Made by a program: the position numbers and the translations under genes
In this document: piece by piece, positions 53,878 to 64,000 of the stretch
Layout: every line of letters starts with the position of its first letter
How positions within the stretch are numbered: position 1 is the stretch's first letter
The notes under the pieces: model-generated
Told to the model about the DNA's origin: nothing
The model's database searches: none
Seen by the model: the letters and a program-made list of their open reading frames with translations, nothing else
Assembly: GCA_037974665.1 (NCBI GenBank)
Contig: CM075764.1
Location: 80,499,825-80,563,824 of the forward strand
DNA: 64,000 nucleotides
Direction: 5' to 3'
Source: Ehretia macrophylla
Taxonomy: Eukaryota; Streptophyta; Magnoliopsida; Boraginales; Ehretiaceae

Positions 53878-54440
53878 TGTAATACCCGAGCCTGAAACAT
53901 GAAATTTTTCTGTTTCTTTTTCTGAAAATTTTATTTTTCTTATATTTTATGATATTTAAATGTTATTCGTTCATCGTCGCAAAGTGCATTGCATATTGAG
54001 AGTGGTAGTTAGAAAATGGTTTCTAGTCCTCAGCAAATAGTGAAAATAGTTTTTAGTCTTTTAATTTTTAGTATTTAGTATTTTAGTTGTTTGTTGAGTG
54101 AAATTATAGTTTTATGTCTTGTTTTAAGCCTAAAATGCCAACAAATAAGCTAGCTTTGACTAAGGACTTAAGACCTTTGACCTTTGACTTAAGTTATCAT
54201 CTTTTATAAGCATATTATACATACAAAAACAAAGAAAAGCTGGAAAATAAAAGGGGAGGGCCGAAACTTGAGGGAGAAAAAGAAAAAGAAAAAAAAAAGA
54301 TTTTCAAGCCAATCTTCAAATCTTCGTGTGGGGTTGCTTGGGATTGTTTCCGGGGCTCTTACCGTTGTTTTCCTAGCATCTAATAGCGACTAAGGTGAGG
54401 GATGCATCGTTATTTGCGCATTTGAATACATGTTGTATAA
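53878..54440 (+). repeat. start of 3' LTR of element D, truncated
   Basis: Begins TGTAATACCCGAGCC. The element B type is TGTGACGCCCGAG; the differences are G-to-A and C-to-T. It contains GGTGAGGGATG near 54393, the block also seen in the LTRs near 55822 and 58749. It breaks off at about 54440. Non-coding. Confidence 0.75.
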
Positions 54441-55291
54441 ACTTTAATTTTTGGGATTTATGCGTAGAAACCACACAACAATTTGTAAGTTTTGAATTAC
54501 ATTCTTTTAAATCTTGCATACACTTATGCAATCATTAAAAACATACAACTCATAAACATATTAAACTTGTTCTACTTATCAAACTATAAGTATCACAAAT
54601 TTTTCTTATGATACATTATCAAGAAGAAATAAAGAGCATACAAATCTAAAACATTATTAAATTTCTAAGAACTATTCTTAGACAACAACATTAATCAATA
54701 AAGTTTGGTCCGGTTATGCAATACCTTTGTATACAAAATAAAACTAGGGTTCATACTTGTAACCATAAACATGCAAAAAAATAAGATTGCTAGTTAACTT
54801 TACTTTGTTTAATCATTTAACTTGGTCTTTAATTAAATGATACCTCCCACTAATTTTATCAAATCTCACACTTCCTAAATGAGAAACATGAATCTAATTA
54901 AAGACTCAATAGTAGGTGACCATGTTCTCTTTAATATGAATACCCCTCAGCTTTGGTGCATTATTGAAGTAAACATAAAAAGAGTTAACAACTATTGCTA
55001 TCTATATCAATATAAAGGATATGGCCATTTTGCCCCTAAAACAACATATTCTCAGCTTTGGTGCATTATTGGCTACGTGATCTAGTTTAGATTACTACCA
55101 CCATCAAAGTGTAATCCGGCAATTCGAATCCCGAACCCCAGCACTTTGGTGCAACATTGGCTACAAGATATTGTAAGCTACACAACATCAATATGCTTTC
55201 TAGGTGAAACATTGTACTTATCATGAAACATGCCCCTTCTACCTTTGGGTAAGCAAAAGACAAGTACAGACAAGCACATGTAGCCTAGGAT
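54441..55291. other. unassigned AT-rich sequence, probably retroelement debris
   Basis: No coding sequence that I can support. It includes two copies of a CAGCTTTGGTGCA(T/A)-TATTGGCTAC block (about 54948 and 55053) and a third weaker one near 55141. The style suggests the leader or LTR of another retroelement, but I recognise no family. Confidence 0.4.
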
Positions 55292-56386
55292 TGTAACGCC
55301 AAGTGTGAAATTTATGTGCATTTACTTGCTTTAATTATTATTTGAAAGTAATATGTGCATTTAAGTGATTTACTTATTGTTGGCAGACAAAATATGAATT
55401 TAGATTGCATGTATTTAGAATTTAAGTGGCATTTCATTTAATTTAGCAAACTAGGACAAGCTTGTCGTTATTGTAATTTTTTTTACATTAGTAGTCTTTT
55501 ACCATAATAGATATTTTGTCTAGTAGGATATACATCTCATTATAATAAAAGAGTTTGAATTAGTGGTCTTTTAACCTTAGTAGATATTTTTCTCCCTAAC
55601 TAATTATTCTTCTAGTTGGTCAATTGGTCAATTAAGTTAACAAAACAAAGCAAAAAACAAGAGAAAGAGAGGGAGATCATAGGTGAGGGAAAGAAAAGAG
55701 GGAAGAATAGGAATAGTTAGGGTTTGAAGATTTGAAGAGAAAAGCTTCCATTTTAGGCCAAAACCAAGTGGAAATTGCTCAACCTTTTCTCAATCTTCTT
55801 GCATTAATCTTCAATATAGGTGAGGGATTTTCAAATCTAAAGTTTTAAAGTTAGCTTTTGATTATGAACTCATGTAATTGTGCTATATTTGTTAATTGTG
55901 CAAGAGTTTCTTGAATGGTAGTGTGGTGAGAGTAATATGTGTGCATAAAAGCTTGAATGAAACACCAATTGTATATACTAGCTTTGATGTGTTGTTTGTT
56001 GAATTTGTGGCTAAAAGTAGAGTTGAATCTTGTTCTTAGCTTGAGTATGAAACATATACTATACATTTGGTTAGTACATTTTTTAGTGGGTTGTCTAGAT
56101 TTTTCAAATTTGGAAAAATGTGTTATATGTTGAATTTGTGATTAAATACAAGTGTAATCTTTGCTCATAGTTGGGATATGAAGTATATACTATATATATA
56201 TGAGTTGGGTCCATGTTTTCATGGCTTAGAAGTAAAGTTAGATGGAGTTTTAGTGCATTTTTGTGAAATTCCAGAAAATTCCACCAATGGCAAAAGAGTG
56301 TTGTATGTTGAATTTAAGGCTAGGTGAAGACTAATTTTTGCTCTTTTTAGCTTAAATGTGTAGTTATATGTTTTATAAATAAATAA

Positions 56387-56390
<4 letters not shown>

Positions 56391-56440
<50 letters not shown>

Positions 56441-56603
56441 GTGGAGTTTGGTGTTGATTTTGGGGGTTGGCCGAATTTTCTAGCTTTGGTGCAAATCTTG
56501 TATCTTGCTTGCTAACCTTGCTCCATGCTTTGTAATGCTAATGTTGTGCACTTATATTGCATTATAGTTGGATAATATGTTGATTATGCTAGGATTGTGC
56601 ACT

Positions 56604-56668
<65 letters not shown>

Positions 56669-56838
56669 TGGTGGAGTTTGGTGTTGATTTTGGGGGTTGG
56701 CCGAATTTTCTAGCTTTGGTGCAAATCTTGTATCTTGCTTGCTAACCTTGCTCCATGCTTTGTAATGCTAATGTTGTGCACTTATATTGCATTATAGTTG
56801 GATAATATGTTGATTATGCTAGGATTGTGCACTTGTAT
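56391..56838. repeat. 230-bp tandem duplication with (AT)n tracts
   Basis: An identical 172-base block stands at 56437-56608 and 56667-56838, each preceded by an AT tract (56391-56436 and about 56606-56665). I see no mismatch between the two blocks. An AAAT run (about 56377-56391) precedes the first tract. The offset between copies is 230 bases. Confidence 0.95.
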
Positions 56839-56951
56839 GGCTTTATGAGTGGATTAATTGTTGGTTAAATGTTAGTTGTTAGATGTTGTAGAGCATGATT
56901 ATGTTGTTTTATGCACTTGTGTTGCATTGTAAACTATAGCTAAATGTGTTA

Positions 56952-57003
56952 AATGCTTATGTGCAATGCTATTGGAAATGCTTATGTGCAATGCTATTGG
57001 AAA
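56952..57003. repeat. 26-bp tandem repeat
   Basis: The unit AATGCTTATGTGCAATGC plus TATTGGAA occurs twice in direct succession, then ends AATGATTAAATG. Probably replication slippage inside the LTR. Confidence 0.85.
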
Positions 57004-57340
57004 TGATTAAATGTTTAAAGGTGTTGCTAATGGTATGGTAACCTACTTTGTCACCTATTAAAAGTGTTATTGCAATGGAATTGAATTGTTATTTAAATGC
57101 TAATGTGCTGAGGGGCAACCTACTTTGTTGTCCTCTCAAAGTGAAGTGAATGCGTGATTAAATGATTAAATGCGAATGCATAAGGGTTGCAACCTTTTAT
57201 CGAGGCATTAGCGTCGTGTCACTCTGAGCAACATGGGGCTTGGCGGTGTAATGGCATGACTACCATGATCCTATTCCCTAACTCGCATGGTTACATGTTG
57301 GCATATGCTAAAATATCCATCATGTGTGTAGTATTTAAAT

Positions 57341-58185
57341 CTAACCATTGATTCAAATTAAGTTGGTAGACAAGATGATGTGGCTTAGAGTCCATCCTTA
57401 GTGTTCTTTACTTTATGGAAGTCATACCTGCATATATACATAACATATACATGCTATATTAGTCTTACAACTAAGTACTTAATTAATTAAGCTAATCTCC
57501 ATTAGTTTAATTAATTATGAAAACAATCTTTCCATATTTACACTTTGGCCCCAATATTAATTCAAATTTATATATTGACCCCATAATTAACATTTAATTA
57601 CATATTGGTACAATTAACTATTAATGATCAATTAAACAATTGTTAACTCTTTAACAACATAAGAGAAACAAAATCTGATTGTTAACTCTTTAACAATTCA
57701 AAGAGAAACTAAAGTAATTGTTAACACTTCAACAATTCTAAAGAAATTAGGTTCAAGCTATAAGCTCAATAGGAAAATCACCCACAGGTGTTTTTTATGT
57801 GTGACCTTTTGTGATTCACCGCCATATAGCAATCAAGGAACATTAAACTGTTATCTCTCGTCATTCTCAAAATTCCCTCAAGTTCTAGGTTGACGTCTAG
57901 CAACATGCCTAGACAATATATAAGCTAATGATGACCAATTCAAGTGAATCCATTTATAGTCGTTGATCACTGTGCAATTTGATCCTTCCATTAATCATCC
58001 TATCGAACAAGAACCGTGATACAATTAAGTTCATAGACTCGATACGATGCAAAGATCCAAATGGTGGAATGATAGATGACATCCATGGAAAAACCTTTTT
58101 CCATCATCACGCTCTGGCCAAAGACTTCCTCATTCAACAAATATGTCTAGTCGTACAGGAAATCGCCTCACATCAGAGGTTAATG
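57341..58185 (-). repeat. diverged copia LTR fragment (reverse orientation)
   Basis: Reversed blocks of the copia LTR: CACTTTGGCCCC with ATTGACCCC (57540-57590), TTAACTCTTTAAC (57640-57700), TTTATAGTCG (57953), GGACTT-type sites, CTCATTCAACA (58130) and CCTCACATCAGAGGTTAA (58167). It aligns to about 20240-20800 of the 3' LTR in reverse, with more divergence than the other copies. It is followed directly by a Tekay-like LTR start. Confidence 0.65.
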
Positions 58186-59890
58186 TGTGACGCCCGAGAA
58201 CATTGTCATGATTCATTAACTGTTTCATCTACTGTTTGTGCATTTTCACTATTCATTTACTTGTTGCTTTCCTTGGTTACTATTCATTACGTTTTCCAAC
58301 TATCTATTTTCTTCGAATTAACAATTTTTTAAATCACATTAATTATGTTAGGAATGAGAAAAATGTAGTGTTGAGAGCATTCGTTTAGGAAAGGTTTTAT
58401 TGAACTAGTGAATAGTATTACGTAGTTAAACTTTATGTTTTAGTTAGCTAACATATTAACACGCATTGAGACTCGTTTTTAAGCTAATTAGACTCATTTT
58501 TATAGACTTAACACTCACCCAACTCAACACCACTTAGCATATATACTCACACACACATATTAAGCTCGTAAAACAAAAAAAAAACAAAAAAAGAATAGAA
58601 AAGCTGAAAACACTGTAGCAAATCCGAAAATAGCATAGGAGGAGAAATAGAGATTTTTGCTCAACAAATCCTCATTCCAAGCCAAGCCAAGCTAGGTGCA
58701 AGTGGTTTAGGGTGTTTACTAGCCTCCTAGGAGCTCCTACGCGCAATAGGTGAGGGATTTCATACCTATTTTTGCATTTCAAAAATGTGACAACTTTCTT
58801 GAATTTCTTGTTTTGCTCTTAAATGCTAATGCAATGCTCAAATATGCTTATGTATGTTATAAGTAGTAGAGACCTAATTTATGCTATTGTTTCGTAGTTT
58901 AATCGGTTGAAATTGCTCGTTGAATATTTGGCATGAATAGTGACGGGAATGTTAGGGCTTTAGATGTTAATGAAAGTAATGTAAAGGCCCCATAACATTT
59001 AATTGCTTATAACCTAGCAAAAGAATGAAATAGCCAACTTTTAGAAAGGGGTTTTGGGGTTATCGTGAATCCAGGTAAAATTGGCCTTCATTGTTGGTGT
59101 TCCTAGGCTAAGTAGACCCTAACTAAGCTTTGCTAGCTCTCATTTGAGTCCCGGTTGAGGTACGTGTAGTACAAAGTCAAAAGAGGGAATTTGGGGCTTT
59201 CGGGCTAGATGTGGGTAATTGCGTGACTTTGAGGTCCTAAGTGGTGTCATTAAGTGTCATTAGGAAGGTAGTATAGCTTGGTTGTGTACCTTGAACTTCG
59301 TATTACGTTTGAAAGCTAATTAGCCTTGAATTGCAAAGGGGATGTTTTGACCAAGTGTGGAATTTGTTCGGTTTGAGTGTTGGCATTGTCTTGGAAGGTC
59401 ATGGAAGCACTTTTGGTATGGTTATGGCATTAGTTGGGTGATTGGTTAACTTAGTTGTAGTATAAATCAACTAAGGGGACGAATGGATTTTTATGATTGT
59501 TATAGTTTAAACGGGTTTTCCTTGTATTTAAATGGATCATAATATGGATAGGTTTGCGTGGTAAAAACGAATTTCTATTATCATAGCTCGTTGGGATGTG
59601 ATAGCTTGAGAAAGTTAGAGAAAATAATAGTATTCTATTGAGTTTTTGTGACTTTTGCTCAATTGATGGTTTTAGTGTTTCTATTAGGTGCCATTAATGC
59701 TAGATGGCTTAAATGTTTGCTTAAACCCATTAAAAGATGGCTAGAAGTTGGTTAGAATGACTAGAACATAAAGAGGGACATTTAGGGCAATTGGTTTGTT
59801 CTAGTGTTTTAGGTGTTTGTAGAACTTCCTTGTGGTTGGTTAGTGACCGTTGAATGATTGGAATGCTCGTAGTGTCCTCCTGTTGCTTAG
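58186..59890 (+). repeat. Tekay-like LTR, truncated by LINE E
   Basis: Starts TGTGACGCCCGAG and follows the element B LTR (in reverse there): CTTCGAATTA, ACACGCATTGAGACTCG, CACTTAGCATATA, GGTGAGGGATTTCAT, TACGTGTAGTACAAAGTC. Plus orientation. The part after about 59300 becomes harder to match. It ends near 59890 at LINE E. No coding sequence. Confidence 0.75.
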
Positions 59891-59904
59891 AAGATAGATT
59901 GCCA

Positions 59905-61562
59905 ATACCGTGAATGCTCCTACTACCACTGTGCATGTCACGCATGGTTCAAACTTTTTGTCAGAACATTCAGTCGGTTCAAGCCTCAATGTGCATGTGG
60001 ACACTTTGCCAAATTATTCGTATATTCCTGGCCAAGCTGGCCAAAATTCGAATAATCTGGACCCTAATGTCGCCACTCTACCTCATCACACTCATTCCAG
60101 TTCCCTCCATCCCCATCCCTTGCATTCACAATTCACAAACACTTCCTTTTCCCAACCTCTCCCTCTGGACACGAACTTTCCTCCTCTACGTGCACCTGGC
60201 AGAAAAATTAATGCTCCTTTGATTCATGATCAGAATGCTATGGACCCTGGAGCTACCATCTCTCCTTATAGTAGCTCCAATAGTGGTCCGCTATCATACA
60301 AGCATGCTGTTGGTACGAATGTTATCTCAAACTGGAAGAGCGTTTTTGTTGGTAACCTCAAGAATAACCTCAAACTTAGCTTTGAGGAATGTGAAGATTG
60401 TGAGGAACTTGGAATGAAAATTGCTGCCCCGCCTATTGATGTCTATGAAGAAAATGATCATTACTGGAATTGCTGCCTTATCGGCTAGTTCATTGATAGG
60501 CCTCTTCCCTTCTTTCTGATCGAGAAATTCCTGGCCACTCAATGGAAGAAGTTTGGCAACATTGATGTCAAACGAACTGACAATGATCTATTTGTCTTTC
60601 GTTTTGAAAATGAAAATGTCATTGAGCCTATCCTGCAGGAACTATGGCACATCAACCATCGCTCTCTCCTTCTCCGATGATGGTCTCCAGATACTCAGCT
60701 GGTCAATCTAACCTTCGAAAAAGTTCCCATTTGGTTGAAATTTAAAAATGTCCCACTTGACCTTTGGTCGCAACAAGGCTTCAGTTATATTGGCAGTACC
60801 ATTGGGTTTCCTCTGCAAATGGACGCTAAGACTAAGGCTAGAGCTCACCTCGGGTATGCTAGAGTTTGCATCAAAATGGATATCAGCAAAGACCTACCAG
60901 ATCATACCTGGGCTTATAACAGGTACGGCCAACGTGTGAAGATTGATATTGAATACAATTGGAAACCTTCAAGATGTACCCGATGTAATGTTGTTGGTCA
61001 CAACAATAACAACTGTCCTAAGCAACCTGTCAAAGAACATGTGGCTGATGGTCCGAAAAAGCAGCAACGAAAGAATGATGAATGGAAATCTGTCTCCCGA
61101 AAGGGTAATCAGTATGCTCCTAAGAGGTACCAAGCTACGTTACCTGAATCTGAAACTCAAGTCAGAAACGATCTCCCGAAAGAAAATATTATCCCTATGA
61201 ATCCCAAAACTGGTGAGAACCTAACCGCAACCTCAACCATTGACAGTACCTTTGTCCCCCTTCCAATACCTGCGGCCCATACCCAAAAAGGGCTTCTCCC
61301 TACCCCAAGCTCTATCACCCCCTCTTCCCTCCCCTCAACTTCTCCCTTACCTCCTAAACCTTTCCCCCCTCCCAACCCAACCATGAATAAATTCAACCCT
61401 CTCCAAAAGGTAGGTGGCGATAAGGTCATTGAGGCTCCCTTGAATACCTCAACTCCTAGTGATCTCTCATTAGCTGTTAAATCTCTGGTGGATGGTAAGA
61501 CTCCTTTGCCCCCTACAGGAGTCCCTTCGGGCATTCTTGCTACCCCTTCCCGTTTTTTATGA
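59905..61562 (+). pseudogene. LINE E ORF1 (DUF4283 plus CCHC knuckle), two stops
   Basis: One frame throughout, broken by TAG at 60487-60489 (CCLIG-stop-FID, Gln in homologues) and TGA at about 60677 (LLLR-stop-W, Arg in homologues). DUF4283: WKSVFVGNLKNNLKLSFE, HYWNCCLIG, RPLPFFLIEKFLATQWKKFGN, FVFRFENE, LWHINHRSLLLR. Then VPIWLKFKNVPLDLW, GFPLQMDAKT, GYARVCIKMDI and the knuckle CTRCNVVGHNNNNC (about 60976-61017). A Pro/Ser-rich tail ends at 61562. Both stops fit single C-to-T changes. Confidence 0.88.
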
Positions 61563-64000
61563 TTTTTTGCTCCTGGAACATAAGGGGTTTCCATAAACCC
61601 TTCAAACAAAAAGAAGTTTTACATTTTGTAAATAAACACTCTATTGATGTTTTTGGCATTCTTGAAACCAAAGTTAAAAGTTTTAAAGCTAAACTCAGTC
61701 ATTGGTAATCATTTTCAACAATTTGGTTTCATTCATAACCATGATTCCTGTCACTCTGGTCGTATTTGGATTTTTTGGAATTTACGCAGGGCGCATCTCA
61801 TTAAACTTGACTCCATGGATCAAGCCATCCATTGCCAGGTTCACTCCCTTATTGATGATTCGTCTCTCTTAGCTACCTTTGTTTATGGCAGGAATACTGT
61901 TTCCGAAAGAAGGATTCTTTGGTCTAGAATATCTCATTGGAATGCTCATTCACTCCCCTGGTGTGTTTTAGGTGATTTTAACGAGATTCTTGAAGTTGAA
62001 GATAGAACTGAAAATTGCTCCCAGTCTTCTTCCCTTGTTGATTTCAGAAATTGTCTTTCTTCAGCGTCTCTTTATGACCACCCTAGTTCAGGCTCTTTAT
62101 TCACTTGGAGCAACAAAAGCTCGGGGGATAATTTTAAAGCCTCTAAACTTGATAGGGTCCTTGTTAATCAGCTTTGGTTTGACATGTTTGATCACTCTAC
62201 TGTCCATATTGAGAGCCCCGGTCCCTTTGATCATGCCCCCTTGGTCCTTTACACCTCCATTCCTGTTCTCCCCAAACCCAAACCCTTTAAGTTTTTTAAT
62301 GCTTGGACTGGTCATGATAAATTACTTGATACTGTTCGGGAGGTTTGGGACTTCCCTATTATCGGTTCCCCCATGTTTAGACTTGTTCAGAAACAGAAAA
62401 AGCTCAAGTTAGCGCTTAAAAGTTTTAACCGGTTGTATTTCTCTAATCTTGCTGATCAAATTTCCTATGTCAGAGAAAAACTTGCTTTCTTTCAACAGGT
62501 AATGCTTTCAGGTACAGCAACCGCAGATGGTATTATTCAGGGAAATGCACTTGGCCTAGAACTTGAATCCCTCTCAAATTCATTTGATTCAATTCTTCTC
62601 CAAAAATCAAGAATTCAATGGATTAAGGATGGGGATTCAAATACTGCGTTCTTCCACAAAGCTATCAAGAGTCGGTTTGCCAGGAACACCATTTCTAGAC
62701 TTGTGGACGACAATGGAAATGTTCTCACCAGGGATGATGAGGTAAAAAATGAAATTCTTAATTTTTTCACTAACTCTCTTGGCTCATCTGATGTGCACAG
62801 GGAACGTTTCAGCATGGAAGACATCAAGTCCATTGTGCAGAAAACCATCCCCTATGAGTTTGCCACTGATCTTTCATTACCAGTTACTGCTGATGAAATC
62901 AAAGCTACTATGTTCAGTTTAAATGGAAGTAAAAGCCCGGGACCAGATGGCTTCACGTCCCACTTTTATAAAACTGCTTGGACCATTGTCAGAGAAGACG
63001 TCATTTCTGTTGTTCAGTCTTTCTTTCAATCTTCCTCTCTCCTTAAAGAAGTCAACTCTACATTTATTGCTCTGGTTCCTAAAGTTGCAAACCCTTGTAT
63101 GGTTAAGGATTTCAGACCCATTTCATGCTGTAACACCATCTACAAGTGCATCACTAAGATTTTGGCCAATCGTATCAACCGCTGCTTGCCTCTTATCATC
63201 TCCGGGAACCAATCTGCATTTGTTGAAAAGAGACTCATTTCAGAGAATATTCTGATTGCTCAAGATATTGTGAGGGGCTATAACAGGAAGAATCCAACTC
63301 CTAGATGTGCTCTCAAGGTTGACCTTTTAAAGGCTTTTGACTCGCTCTGTTGGGATTTTGTTCTTCTTACTTTGCAGGCCTTTGGTTTTCCCAATGTCTT
63401 CATCAGCTGGATCAGTGCTTGTATTTCTTCTCCTCGGTTCTCTGTCTCAATCAATGGTAGTCTTGAAGGGTATTTTCACGGTACAAATGGTGTCAGACAA
63501 GGGGACCCTATCTCCCCATATCTTTTTGTCATCGCCATGGAGGTTCTTACATGCATGCTTAATATCTTGACCTTGAAAAACAACTTTGGCTTTCACCCTC
63601 GTTGCTCAATGATGAAGCTCAACCATCTCTGCTTTGCTGATGATCTCCTCCTTTTCTGTAAAGCTGAGCCCGCTACAATTCAAGACTTTATCAACACTCT
63701 CAACACCTTTCATCATCTTTCTGGTCTCCAGTTTAATCCGGACAAGAGTGAAGTTTTTTTTTGAAGGAGGTTCATTTGTTCTTAGGCAATCCATTATTGG
63801 TCTTTTGGGATTCAAAGAAGGCAAACTCCCTGTCCGTTATCTAGGGGTCCCCCTTATCTCTGGCATGCTGAGAAAGCAAGATTGTCAAATTTTGCTTGAT
63901 AAAATCTCGAATAGAATTGATCATTGGACCCATAACTGGCTCACTTTTGCTGGAAGGCTTCAACTCATCAAGTTTGTTCTCAACCACTTGCACCTCTTTT
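61560..64000 (+). pseudogene. LINE E ORF2 (endonuclease and RT), two frameshifts, 3' end outside
   Basis: The ATG at 61560 gives CSWNIRGFHKP and ILETKVKS; a shift near 61690 leads into the long frame to 63764 (706 codons by its first Met). Endonuclease: RIWIFWN, WCVLGDFNEIL, KLDRVLVN, GPFDHAPLVLY. RT: WIKDGDSNTAFFHK, SPGPDGFTSHFY, DFRPISCCNTIYKCI, CALKVDLLKAFDSLCWDF, GVRQGDPISPYLFVIAMEVL, catalytic FADDLLLF (about 63633). A run of nine T at ~63754-63762 adds one base and stops the frame (SEVFF-stop); the next frame continues EGGSFVLRQ and LPVRYLGVPLISG to the edge. Confidence 0.9.

Larger units (their letters stand above)
48078..54440 (+). mobile_element. Tekay/Del-like element D, 5'-truncated
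   Basis: Plus strand: gag from mid-capsid (48079), knuckles, protease, RT, RNase H, integrase, polypurine tract (53866-53877) and the start of the 3' LTR (53878). No 5' LTR. It is interrupted by LINE fragments at 50436-50566 and 50707-51578 and by a CRM solo LTR at 52665-53448. Its proteins are close to those of element B. Many stops are present. Confidence 0.9.
55292..57340 (+). repeat. Tekay-like LTR (diverged), about 2 kb
   Basis: Starts TGTAACGCCAAG, contains GGTGAGGGATTTTC (about 55818) and CCTACTTTGTTGTCCTC (57118), which match the leader and TTGTCCTC blocks of the element B LTR. Plus orientation. It holds two AT microsatellites and a 230-base tandem duplication. No coding sequence. 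The right end is approximate, where reversed copia LTR sequence begins. Confidence 0.6.
59891..64000 (+). mobile_element. LINE E, most complete LINE, continues beyond the window
   Basis: ORF1 (about 59905-61562, two stops) is followed by ORF2 (61560 to the window end), which overlaps ORF1 by a few bases as in LINEs B and C. It is 5'-truncated: the ORF1 N-terminus and leader are missing. The 3' end lies outside the window. The sequence is closest to LINE D in the RT part. Confidence 0.88.

Noticed and set aside
53514-53900. 128-codon minus-strand open frame
   Set aside because: Antisense of the integrase C-terminus of element D, which shows clear homology on the plus strand.
57979-58332. 117-codon open frame (plus strand)
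   Set aside because: It spans the junction of a reversed copia LTR and a Tekay-like LTR; the sequence is non-coding in the other copies.

Overview
This window looks like heterochromatin of a flowering plant, probably a eudicot. It is AT-rich. I found no host gene, tRNA, rRNA or CRISPR array: nearly every base I could assign belongs to a transposable element. The elements are plant-type: Ty3/gypsy chromoviruses of a Tekay/Del-like and a CRM-like type, one Ty1/copia element family (Tork/Angela-like), and L1-type LINEs whose ORF1 carries DUF4283 plus a CCHC knuckle and whose ORF2 carries endonuclease, reverse transcriptase and zf-RVT domains. They are heavily nested and broken.

Layout. 1-4620: minus-strand Tekay-like element A, cut by the window edge, with its primer-binding site but no 5' LTR. 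4621-~21805: plus-strand copia element. Its damaged 5' LTR-like part carries two ORF1-only LINE copies (5405-6326 and 6779-10043), then comes a second LTR start (10099), a CRM fragment (10565-13049), a LINE ORF2 fragment (13050-14138), copia RT remnants, LINE B (~14820-19028), copia RNase H remnants and the 3' LTR (19608-~21805). 21806-23647: LTR debris. 23648-27125: CRM copy 1 (RT to integrase plus 3' LTR). 27126-47426: minus-strand Tekay-like element B. Its 3' LTR is split by CRM copy 2 (27373-34627, target duplication ATGGA), which in turn holds LINE C. Its RNase H is split by LINE D (37109-40454), its gag by a CRM solo LTR (42594-43447, duplication CTCTG), and its 5' LTR by a short LINE tail (45346-45662). 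47427-48077: copia LTR fragment. 48078-~54440: plus-strand Tekay-like element D, broken by two LINE fragments and a CRM solo LTR (52665-53448, duplication TAAGA). 54441-59890: more LTR sequence with AT microsatellites. 59891-64000: LINE E, running off the right edge.

How the parts relate. None of the elements looks fully autonomous. The most intact coding pieces are CRM copy 1 pol (one internal stop), LINE E ORF2 (two frameshifts) and LINE ORF1 at 6968-9857 (one frameshift). The nesting gives a relative order: Tekay-like and copia elements are oldest, CRM and LINE insertions lie on top. Many of the stops are explained by C-to-T change at CAA, CAG or CGA codons, as expected for methylated, silenced repeats.

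The most interesting signal is an apparently complete LINE-like element of about 3.3 kb (6779-10043). It has target-site duplications, a 5' leader, an ORF1 and a poly(A) end, but no reverse transcriptase. Two further short copies end the same way and share their 3' tail with an RT-carrying LINE in this window. It resembles the 'half-a-LINE' idea known from mammals.
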